Part shown: positions 28,601 to 36,200 of the stretch, one piece after another | Position numbering within the stretch: position 1 is the stretch's first letter | Layout of the letters: each line of letters starts with the position of its first letter | Source: Pseudomaricurvus albidus | GTDB lineage: Bacteria; Pseudomonadota; Gammaproteobacteria; Pseudomonadales; Cellvibrionaceae | NCBI RefSeq assembly: GCF_018863235.1 | Contig: NZ_JAHKRS010000001.1 | Location: forward strand, 62,001 to 126,000 | Direction of reading: 5' to 3' | DNA: 64,000 nt | Notes under the pieces: model-generated | What the model was told of the DNA's origin: nothing | What the model saw: the letters and a program-made list of their open reading frames with translations, nothing else | Database searches by the model: none | Program-made: the position numbers and the translations under genes

Positions 28601-29255
28601 CGGTCAGATTAATTTGTGCAAATGAATTGGCCTTAATAGAATCGAAAACTTCATCAATAGATCCACCTTCACTAGTAATTGATCTATATTGGCTTATATC
28701 TACCCCGTCAATAGTAGTAATATTCTCATTAGCCAGTAGCGCAGGAAGTTCTACCGCGCCAAAGACACGACCGACATCTGCCTGGGGCGCAATCACCCGC
28801 ACTTCACCTACTGTTGCCTCAGCAAATCGTTTAGATGTACTAGCCCAAAGGCTATTATTTGGATCTGAGTTATATAGCCATTGATTTAAAGGATGCTCTC
28901 CACTTAGATCAGGCAAATCATCAAGTTCAAGTCCATAAATTGCAGCCGTTTTACTTATGAATTCGTCACTAGTTAGAAATTTAGCTGCATCAGTATTATT
29001 GATAATCCGAACATCACTACCCGCCTGCTCGTAAACATCAACAGCCAAACTATTTGCACTAACAGAACTCCCCTCAAAACCAACGCCCCCACTATAAAGA
29101 ATAGTAGTCTTATATGGCTCCCCTGAATTAATTTCAATCTGATCAACTAGTGATTTTATTTCGTCTAATACTGCAGGAATATCAATAGGATCAAGATTTT
29201 CCGTATTAATTGCTTGCAGTCTTGTTAGAGCTTCATCCAATGAAATCATATCCAT
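19620..29255 (-). CDS. Giant RTX protein with ADP-ribosyl cyclase-like N-terminus
   Basis: A 3211-residue type I secreted protein. Residues about 48-190 resemble ADP-ribosyl cyclase/NAD glycohydrolase: ILYSGG near 52, SLWASTSKRFAEATVGEV with Trp137 and Ser141, and RVFGAVELPAL with Glu169, lining up with CD38 Trp189, Ser193 and Glu226. Residues 290-385 are very hydrophobic (Ala/Gly-rich helices), perhaps membrane-inserting. Residues about 455-560 form a module shared with the other RTX protein (LAWRYALQQLNPFVIS). Dozens of GGxGxD calcium-binding repeats follow to about 2730, then three cadherin-like/VCBS domains (about 2743-3032), more RTX repeats and a C-terminal secretion region (QLVAAMASFDVPTG, VPQDTRD). 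It starts 9 bases after a small gene that may encode immunity. Family and export are secure; the enzymatic call is by eye. Confidence 0.85.
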   Translation of the reverse strand: MDMISLDEALTRLQAINTENLDPIDIPAVLDEIKSLVDQIEINSGEPYKTTILYSGGVGFEGSSVSANSLAVDVYEQAGSDVRIINNTDAAKFLTSDEFISKTAAIYGLELDDLPDLSGEHPLNQWLYNSDPNNSLWASTSKRFAEATVGEVRVIAPQADVGRVFGAVELPALLANENITTIDGVDISQYRSITSEGGSIDEVFDSIKANSFAQINLTDLANGGISDYLDINPDNYDSWIANKDANGRYYLALDNLLKKSFSEFSSIQDALDSSVSVTEIQVSSGAISSALNKLGPAALLLSFSMASTQALAEEEAGNSEKAREIMELWAVDAAGSAAGEVAGAAIGGAALALLAAVGLTVSAPLAAVAVLGAALIGGILGADSATGIYELASENDDDFKKKLIEDIGEILFPNGHAVDDIPAKLDGENIALITNFSVEQFVSEAQDSLAWRYALQQLNPFVISGDESLYDRFNQNGELELDNFSEAYVQDRAAMLIANSLLVKSGGDGVSGTVQGAELGIYQDLSISENSIWISDREIRLNKSFPIGTDEQRHIIFGTDSHDTVGLQGKNRNDHIYGMAGNDVLKGNIGEDYLDGGVGNDTLIGGKDNDELFGGAGADTYVINAGDGVDTIIDAADTGDIITINGYDLSSLNFEETASGSDVFIDKAFNDDSGTPEISVYKLGSQIKIVSRFNGEISTVNVQTYNNGDYGFSLTSFQEPQTPPSSGTDYLVGDGTISRKRLEWSYDGRAGNNKQSFVNQQNILYNADLYYPQSDYQDERRNFQGGDLNDILEGSQLLNYGELNIIGDYLWGKDGNDAMWGDGINNHSLGGTDVLIGGKGSDQIFGGGEFDILFAQDQELYADYDPNHQYENVGDEDYLSGGDGDDRLYGGSYNDILDGGNDEDAIGAGAGNDTAYGGDGDDYIFGDSFYLYNNENNGFDFLNHDSARYSASFTYDDTLVGGAGVDHIYGELGDDIITGGTDDDYLIGDRMNHQDFIGGHLSAGGFYQTLDVTYHGNDYILGDSGNDHIFGNGGDDFLDGGSDADVIQGDDRYTSGAAHGSDTIFGGAGADTIEGNGGDDTIWGGTENDNIWGDSDGMITYYSGDELTLDGLYHGNDVINAGDGDDFVNGGGGDDSIVGGEGNDRLFGDSVGETTQFVSIGFSGDGVSIHENLRLAVEFHGADTLDGGAGDDYLAGGAGNDTLLGGADNDALDGGEGDDTLLGGAGHDDILGGAGNDQIQGGTGNDALAGGLGADTYIFSAGDGYDHVEDASGASTLVFDGGITKSDLSVAFSTDGNGNDIVNITYGTDRISMDSYTYLYLKEFQFSDGEILSKYDFVREFVGGAQGYTTPPANSLLLIPASQDPSGLSVSAQNNDLSVNLGSGIGGGFGSSGSGSILATTLGAYQGLYQSLVLQEDGQGDYISSSGITLVGGFNSTDGNSYLSGIALADESGYTVVQSINDASVYRTINGSDGADSIVAGDTTDTIRGYGGDDVISSGKGKDSLYGGEGDDTLNGGEGNDNLYGDAGDDTLSGGEGRDYLNGGDGQDTLNGGDDRDTLRGEADNDILNGESGNDNIFGGYGNDYLTGGSGNDYLYGEADTDYLFGGEGNDDLDGGSGSDIYYYNLGEGLDTIHNYDVDVASVDQVQLGDDIYLSDVLVTRENNNLTIYLNEKRALIFSNFFNGDEYQIDEIIFADGFKLTSQDLAQMAATPYALSQTLYGDSSNNILDGLGGFDDIHGQDGNDELYGSDGNDTLYGDGGDDLLIGGTGNDTLYGGTGNDTYYYQAGDGVDHIGNVGAVSDYDRILFEEGIISDNVTLRRYENDLQVWVNQALAISVMDHFIDGIDAVQFSDGTIWDQAYIDGAVSIATAENDNLYGDDADNILSGLAGDDFLAGGLGSDSYQFSLHDGNDRISDYGSDALSIDRIEFDNTVQSNDLEVIESGYDLVLFNTTTGDSVTLEYYFASWFSDQSMKEVHFSDGTVWHDTELLQRLTRNEISGTDQDDLLSGNAGDNMLSGGQGNDTLLGGAGDDKLYGSGGDDVLEGGADNDEYSLGAGNNTVIYSYGDGFDSITSSAESAVNTLILKNIEPSDVVFHIASSGAPELRLSDNSGGIEIGKNLYNLNELFIDSVHFDDGTIWDINALQSRLLSSTPFDDGIIGSSASDTLLGASGNDVLQGGADHDWLKGNSGDDVLHGGSGNDTLAGGAGNDSLEGSVGDDVYLIDTDDGHDRIIYAPYAVGSDFEGSDRIVFGAGIVSEDVVNLGGLLSIKGYEQTVEIGKVVDFQLEFTEQPELILNISDLQGGADFSLDDYYQHLGINAAKLTEGVILDAFSYRGGLVTTHSDDVIFYALENIWAGDGNDILVSAKSPFFSLSSDNQVIDGGLGDDEIYGGGSNNTLYGGPSIIEKYSSTHFLQYGEYGGSPYPEDDDWKTYPEDGDDLLMGEGGDDELHGGRGDDILIGGRGDDVLSGGDGHDIYQFNIGDGHDRIISVEQEGFMHFRPMSYTDPDTDYRDDFDILQFGENINTQDVLVFQKDKDLVFSFTHSDDRLTVENFFASNAALQQGIKEVKFHDGSQWNITDLVALAVPYAETNNNALYGDDANNILTGDGNDNVLIALNGADTLIGGAGDDYLVGGNSSDEYRFSIGFGHDVIDNYDDTYTVASGLAHKAVDVIEFDASIDKSNVVLAKDNNDLVITHDSDSIRVKNHFLGDGLGFNYRYAIDEIRFADGSAWNADQFNQLDTDHINTAPIAISDFDSTSVNRPIVFSVSELLANDYDLDGGILSIVDVLNSQNGTVVLDDVSGTVTFTPDDDYVGAARFEYLVSDGKDTSTGIAVIQINNSAPNPTADIASVSEDTVLTLNVSDLLLNDSDADGDALSIVSISNVSDGVGVLDGDQGVITFTPDENFNGLAGLDYTVSDGITESTASVSIDVTAVNDTPTTLSDSFSMTDTQTIVIAAGNLLDNDSDEEGDQLSLLGVQNTSDGTVIYDPQTDSVAVTADTHFLGDLAFEYLVSDGQSTAVGQAVVTVEPDLSRPNTWIGTSSSEAITGTSADDYLFGFDSDDTLNGDDGNDTLVGGTGNDTLEGGKGDDHYIFGAGDGVDTIVNASSGKPGNDSLHLNGDLNPDNLWFTQLGNDLVIDVVGTNDQITARDWYSDSSAQIDAIYADDQVLYANQVDQLVAAMASFDVPTGVGAIVPQDTRDQVAPVIASSWS

Positions 29256-29264
29256 TCACCTAAA

Positions 29265-29750
29265 TTAACAAGCAAAAGTAATGTCGTGTCTATAGTTGTC
29301 GGATAGCGAATAGACTCCGCCTCCCTTATAGGCATTAAAAGCTTCTCTTACATGTGGAATAATGCAGGAATAATCTTCAATACCGGGTTCAAAGAAGCGA
29401 TCACCCAACGACGAAACTCTTTTTACTGTTTTATAGCTAACCTTACTTCCATCATCGAATTTATCACTCCTGTCGGTATGAACATCTAGCACATAAACTT
29501 TTTTCTCAAAGAAAAAGCACCATTGACTATCTTTCTGAAATCCTTCTCCACCACGAGTAAGTTGCATCAGGAACATTTCATTCTCTTTATCAACAGTCCA
29601 TTGCTTCGAACTACAAGCTCCAGCAATGTATTTTGACTGTATTTCGTTAATACGGTATCTCTCACAGTCTTCTTCGCTGTAAATTTCATTAACAAACATA
29701 TCAACTCCATCTAGGATAAAATTAAAAATTGACAAACTATATTTAGCCAT
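29265..29750 (-). CDS. Small soluble protein, candidate immunity partner of the 3211-aa RTX
   Basis: A 161-residue protein without signal peptide or membrane segment, rich in charged and aromatic residues (MFLMQLTRGGEGFQKDSQ, then WCFFFEKKVYVLDVH). I recognise no family. Its start overlaps the end of the hlyD remnant (ATGGCTAA contains the old stop) and it ends 9 bases before the giant RTX gene, so the two are translated together. A cytoplasmic partner is what a producer of an NAD-consuming toxin would need. That role is inferred from position only; a chaperone or acyltransferase-like activator is also possible, though no HlyC motif is seen. Confidence 0.55.
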   Translation of the reverse strand: MAKYSLSIFNFILDGVDMFVNEIYSEEDCERYRINEIQSKYIAGACSSKQWTVDKENEMFLMQLTRGGEGFQKDSQWCFFFEKKVYVLDVHTDRSDKFDDGSKVSYKTVKRVSSLGDRFFEPGIEDYSCIIPHVREAFNAYKGGGVYSLSDNYRHDITFAC

Positions 29751-29756
29751 TTTGAG

Positions 29757-30075
29757 ATATCACTTTTGATCGCTCCGCTACACTCTCATCAACCTTTCTC
29801 AACAACGGCAACATCACATACTCAATTAAGCGACGCTAACCTTTTTTACTTTTGCCATTACAGTCATGCCAGGCAACAACTTTACCAATCGCTGATCAAC
29901 CTGCATTTCACTGAAATCAATTTTAAGTGTTAGCTTATAGGCAACTTTGATTTCATCGATAACAGCATCATTTGCTTTTGTGCCTCCATTACCACCCTGT
30001 CCAACGTATGGATGGCGTGTTCTGCACGACACCATCTGCCGAATCATCATAGAGGGATTTTTGGTCTTAACATCC
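29757..30075 (-). pseudogene. Decayed second hlyD (C-terminal remnant)
   Basis: Three reading frames together restore the end of an HlyD adaptor similar to the intact one at 37340-38947: SLYDDSADGVVQN, then HAIHTLDRVVMEAQK, then NDAVIDEIKVAYKLTLKIDF and QVDQRLVKLLPGMTVMAKVK, then RLIEYVMLPLLRKVDES. About 50 residues are deleted between MEAQ and DAVIDE, and at least two frame changes occur. The largest single frame (29826-30083, 85 codons) is just part of it. It shows that the downstream small gene and RTX gene once followed their own hlyD, or arrived with a piece of one by recombination. Confidence 0.8.
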
Positions 30076-30276
30076 AATTCCAAGTTAGACTATTTTGATT
30101 CCATTCGTATCTTTACTGCGCGTCAAGTACTTGTCTAGAGAGGGGCCTTCCTTCAAAAAAATCCTTCGGTCTGGTTTCGCCAGAAAATAAAACAGTCCCC
30201 CCTTTACTCGCTTCTATCTTCGGCTTTTCCAATGAGAAATTTACCAAGACCACAAAGGCTTTTCCTGCTGAACTCA

Positions 30277-33200
30277 TTATGCCCAAGCTGCCGTCAGCTG
30301 AGGTGCCAAAGCATCTCGAGCCTCTTGCGGAACAACGGAACCTGCACCTTGTGGAGCATCAAAAGCGGCCATGGCATTAATTAACTGTTCCACTGCGCCA
30401 GAGTTGAGTGTGGCATTTTCCGACTCGATGTGTTGTTCCATCTGACCCTCGACAAACCAATTCTTTATCGTAACCCGATCATTGGTACCGATGGTGCTGA
30501 CAATTAAATGATCATTGCTTCTTTGAAACCAAAGATCCTCAGCAGCAGCGTCAGAAAATATAAACTGATCCACTCCAGTATCGTTGACATCTAACCAAAC
30601 GGTATCAGCGCCATCCCCAAGGCCGAACACAAAGCGATCATCACCATCTCCACCGCGAAGTGTGTCATAACCCGCGCCGCCAACAATCGTGTCATTGCCC
30701 GCTGAACCAGTTACGTCATCATTGCCGTTGCCGGCGTGGATTCGATCAATATCGATCAGTGTCGTGGAGGAAAAATCCAGGGTATTCGAATTGCTGGTGC
30801 CGGAGAGAATGTTCGTGCCTGCCCCACCGGCAATGACCTCAACACTGTCACTGACCAGGAAGTTGCTGAGGGCGATGGTGTCATCGCCTACACCCCCCGA
30901 AATGGTATCGATACCGTCGCCACCGAATATACGATCGGAGCCCTGGCCAGCCCCCTCCACGATGAAGGTGTCATCGCCGCTTTCTCCGCGAAGCGTGTCA
31001 TAGCCCGCACCACCGACAATGGTGTCATTGCCGGCTGAACCAGTCACGTCATCATTGCCGTTGCCGGCGTGGATTCGATCAATATCGATTAGTGTCGTGG
31101 AGGAAAAATCCAGGGTATTTGAATTGCTGGTGCCGGAGAGAATGTTCGTGCCTGCTTTACCATCAATGACCTCAATACTGTCACTGACCAAGAAGTTACT
31201 GAGGGCAATAATGTCATCACCTGCCCCCCCCGAAATGGTATCGATGCCGTCGCCACCATAAACCCGATCGGCACCCTGGCCAGCCCCCTCCACGATGAAG
31301 GTGTCATCGCCGCCTTCACCGCGAAGCTTGTCATAACCCCCACCACCGACAATGGTGTCATTGCCGGCTGAACCAGTCACGTCATCATTGCCGTTGCCGG
31401 CGTGGATTCGATCAATATCGATCAGTGTCGTGGCAGAAAAATCCAGGGTATTTGAATTGCTGGTGCCGGAGAGAATGTTCGTGCCTGCTTTACCATCAAT
31501 GACCTCAATACTGTCACTGACCAGGAAGTTGCTGAGGGCAATAATGTCATCACCTGCCCCCCCCGAAATGGTATCGATGCCGTCGCCACCATAAACCCGA
31601 TCGGCACCCTGGCCAGCCCCCTCCACGATGAAGGTGTCATCTCCGCCTTCACCGCGAAGCGTGTCATAACCCGCACCACCGACAATGGTGTCATTGCCCG
31701 CTGAACCGGTTACGTCATCATTGCCATTACCCGCTTCGATAAGGTCAATATCAATCAGTGTCGTGGCGGAAAAATCCAGGGTGTTTGAATTGCTGGTGCC
31801 GGAGAGAATATTCGTACCTGCCCCACCGGCAATGACCTCAACACTGTCACTGACCAGGAAGTTGCTGAGGGCAATAATGTCATCACCTGCCCCCCCCGAA
31901 ATGGTATCGATGCCGTCGCCACCAAAAACCCGATCGGCACCCTGGCCAGCCCCCTCCACGACGAAGGTGTCATCGCCACCTTCACCGCGAAGTGTGTCAT
32001 AACCCGCACCACCGACAATGGTGTCATTGCCCGCTGAACCGGTTACGTCATCATTGCCATTACCCGCTTCGATAAGGTCAATATCAATCAGTGTCGTGGC
32101 GGAAAAATCCAGGGTGTTTGAATTGCTGGTGCCGGAGAGAATATTCGTACCTGCCCCACCGGCAATGACCTCAACACTGTCACTGACCAGGAAGTTGCTG
32201 AGGGCAATAATGTCATCACCTGTACCACCCGAAATGGTATCGATACCGTCGCCACCAAAAACCCGATCGGCACCCTGGCCAGGACCCTCAACGATAAAGG
32301 TATCGTCACCGGCGGCGCCGTTCAGAGTATCATTGCCTGTACCGCCCGTAATGATGTCGTTGCCTACTGTTCCAAGTAAATGGTCATCTCCGGAAGTACC
32401 TTCAATGACCGTAGCAGTACTCGCAATACCGGCTAACTCTAATATCTGCTGATGACTCCAAATTTCCCCGCTTGAGAATGTTATTGAAAAAGGAGAAGAA
32501 CTAATGTCTGCTGCATCATAATCCTTGGTAAAAACTTCGAAATATAATGTCGCAGATGTTCCTATAATTTCTAACTTAATACTCTTAGACTTCCTTCCCT
32601 CTTCGCTTATGAGGGTGAGATCTTCCGTAGTGATACCTGCTTTTAAGGAGATTAAAGTCGTCGTGTCATCCTCATACATTGAGGATATATAGGTGACTCC
32701 TGAATCACTACCGAATAAAATAGTGTTATTACCGTCGAGCAATTCAATTTCGTTTTCATTAGTTCCAGCATCGATTACGTTATTACCACCAAAAATTTCG
32801 GCATAGTCATAACCGGAATCCATAAAGATTTGATTATCGCCAGAAAAAACTTCAGCGTAATCATCACCACTTCCCATGAAAATCTGATTAGTTCCCCCTA
32901 TAACTTCGGCATAATCGCGACCGTCTTCCATGGATATCTTATTATCACCAGCCTGAACTTGAACGTAATCATTATCCGATCCAGTATCAACTGTATTTTT
33001 TCCTGATGTAACTACAACATCATCTTGCCCGGCTCCTGTCTGAACAAATGAGTCGCCCTCTCCCGTTACGACTTCGTTTCCAGAATCATCACCATAAATA
33101 TATTCGTCATAGAACTGTGAATTAGAATCATCCAGACTTAAAGTCATCAAATCTTGTAGGCTTAGAGTCACTTTATCTTCGAACACTGCGGTTATAGATA

Positions 33201-36200
33201 AAGTCGAATTCGTGATATCATCAAGTCGAACGGTGCCATCTGACAAAGAAAGAAGAAGATCATCTCCCTCTTGAGAAACGACCAATGATTTAAGGTCAAC
33301 ATCTTTAGAAAAAATTAATATATCTGAATCGGTCGATTTGGAGTCATAAAAGTATATGACATCATTTCCGAAATCCTTTTCAAACATGTACTGATCATTA
33401 CCCGCCCCGCCGGTGAGGTAATCATTTCCACCGTTTCCGTGTAAAACATCGTTTCCGGCGCCAGCAAAAAGATGGTCGTTCCCATGCAGCTCTTGAGGCA
33501 AGACTAAAAAATCATCATCTGTTATCGACTCAAACCAGGATTGTTCTAATAGTTTATCTCCCCTGTCGCCATACAGTATGTCGTCGCCGTCATTACCAAA
33601 TAAGTAATCATTACCTATTTCTCCTAATATAATGTCGGATCCATTGCCGCCGTAAATTCGATCATTATAAGTTAGTCCATCTTTAATTAAAGATACAAAG
33701 TCAGGAGTGATATATTTTCCTAGCTCCCAATTTCGCACATGGTTTGTGATATTGACGCTGCCAATGTCTTTCGTCATGGAGGCCCAAACAGGCTCACTCA
33801 GGCCGCTAGAATTCAAAAATTGGGCGTATGAATCGCCCCAGATAACATCATCACCGTTACCACCAGTTACAACATCTGATCCCGCTCCAGCAAGTATAGA
33901 ATCATTACCCTCATCGCCGCTCAATGAATCGTTATAACTACCTGCATAGATCTGGTCATCTCCTTCGCCACCAAAAATAGTATCGTTATCACCCACATCC
34001 TCAAGGTCATTTAAAGTGTAGTCAGCAATCGTGTGTACATACCAGTCATCATCATAGATTACTGATCCTGTATAATCAGCGTGTGAATCAAGATACTGGC
34101 CACCTCGTGCCCAGGTATATCCTGTTAATCGGAATTCGTCCGTTCCAAAGAGTATGTCATTACCTCCTTGGCCATAGATCGTGTCGCTTCCTTTACCACC
34201 TGCTATTGTATCGTCACCGTGTGCATCAGATACTTGTTGAAAAGAAGTTATTTGACTAAAGAAATTGTCAGTCTCGTGGATATGAGTAATATCTAACGGG
34301 ATAGATTCATAATCCCCCCAAATAACATCATCTCCTCCTTTTCCTCTGAGCAGATCATGTTGTCTCTGATAATGGTCATACTTTAAAGAGGAAGAGGTTG
34401 TCTGCCTTCCGCTAACAGAATAAGTTCCATATACCCCATATATGACATCATTCATATCACCACCATCAGACCAAACAAATGCTGTATCTGATATATTATT
34501 TCCGTATGAATGCAATTCTATGGTTCGAGAATTTACCCAGTCGTAAAAATAGAAGTTTGCTCGATCTGCGCTAGGCGGATTATATTGCTCATCAATTGAT
34601 CGATACCAGTAGCTTGGCAAGTGTGTGTCAGTATAACCATTAGATGGGTTAATATACTCTTGATGCGTGAGTACAAAGTCGCGAGGAATTTCCTCTTGAT
34701 CCGGGTCAGGCTCTTGTTCACTTTTAAATCCAAATTTACTTTCTAGAAGATCCATGCTTCCTGCTTTTAGCAGGATCTGATCACCATCTCCATAAGATAT
34801 ATAAATGTAGCCGTCAATAAGAGAGATATATCCCGTATCTTCGTTTATTTCAAAAGTAAAGTGATTGTCGGCATTGTCAGTCGAAGAATATGATGAAAGC
34901 TTAACACCATCTATTACAATTGAATTATTCTCACCATAAACATCAAATATAATATCTTGGCCATCGCCAGATAAAAACATGTAAGTATCATTGCCTAACC
35001 CACCTTCTAGGTAATCATTACCCCCCTTGCCGTCAAGAGTGTCATCGCCAGCCATTCCATATAAGTGATCATCAATATTTTTTCCTAGAATTGTATCCTC
35101 AACGTTAGAACCAAAGATGATTTGCTCTAGTTCAGGATGAGCTGGATCATTCTGGGCTGTTTGATTAAATATTATCCCGCTAACTCTATCCTCAAAATAA
35201 ACGCCATCTCCAACATAAGGGTTGTTCAAATCTGAATTATAGACTCCTTGCGAGCTACTATAATAAGGAGGTATCGATCCATCCTGATTAGCCAGGTTAA
35301 AGTACAGCACACGTTCCAATAATTGAGATCTCTTCTCTAGATAGCTTTCAGTTAACTGGCCTTCTCCATGCTCTGAGGAATTGATATTAAGCTCACCGTT
35401 CTGGTTGTGCATATCGTAAACTGTCTTCTCAGTTGATATAGCAAACGGACTGAGTTCAATTAACGCATACCTTACAGATTTACCTAAGTCATTCGCTTGG
35501 GTAGACATATGCTGAATCTCAGATGCCGTTTTATTCGTCAAATCAACGATTACCCCCAAAGACTCACCATCGCCCAGAGGATTCAGATATGGATTCTCGA
35601 GAATCGCTTCCATCCTTAAGTTATAATCTTCCTCGCTTGTAACAGGATTTGAGTTCCCCAAACCCAAAAAGAGTTTCTCAAAATAATGAAGTAAATCTTC
35701 TATACCATAACCCTCTCCCTTATCAGTCATAGCATCTATCAAGGAGAGTCTTTCTTGGGTTCCATTTCCTACGATTGCAGAATCCAAACGCTCAATCTTA
35801 TCTAGAACTTCATGCGCATAGTTCCTAAGCCCTGTTAATTCTATTCCATTACTCAAATATTCATGCCAAAAGACCCTAGGAGGAATAACGTTACTATCAA
35901 ACGTCTCAACTGGGTACCTATTCGATTGAGTGTATTCCCACAAAGCCTCTCTAGCCTTATATACTGCAGAATTAGGATCTAAAGAGTCTATTAAATCATC
36001 ACTGTCAATCAAAAAGTTATCTAACTGAGCGAATCCCGCATCCTCAAAAACTGTAATATCTAGATCATGAATAAAGACAATAGCGCCAGTTACGTCATCC
36101 CTAACAATTAATATTCCATCCTCAACAGATTGGGTATATCCTTCACCAAAATCTGACGCTCTTACCCCAAGTTCCCAAGGCTCAATATCAGAAAAAACCT

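Noticed and set aside
30650-32312. The regular 333-bp repeats as a CRISPR-like array
   Set aside because: Units are long, contiguous and in frame, encoding RTX protein repeats; there are no spacers and no cas genes.
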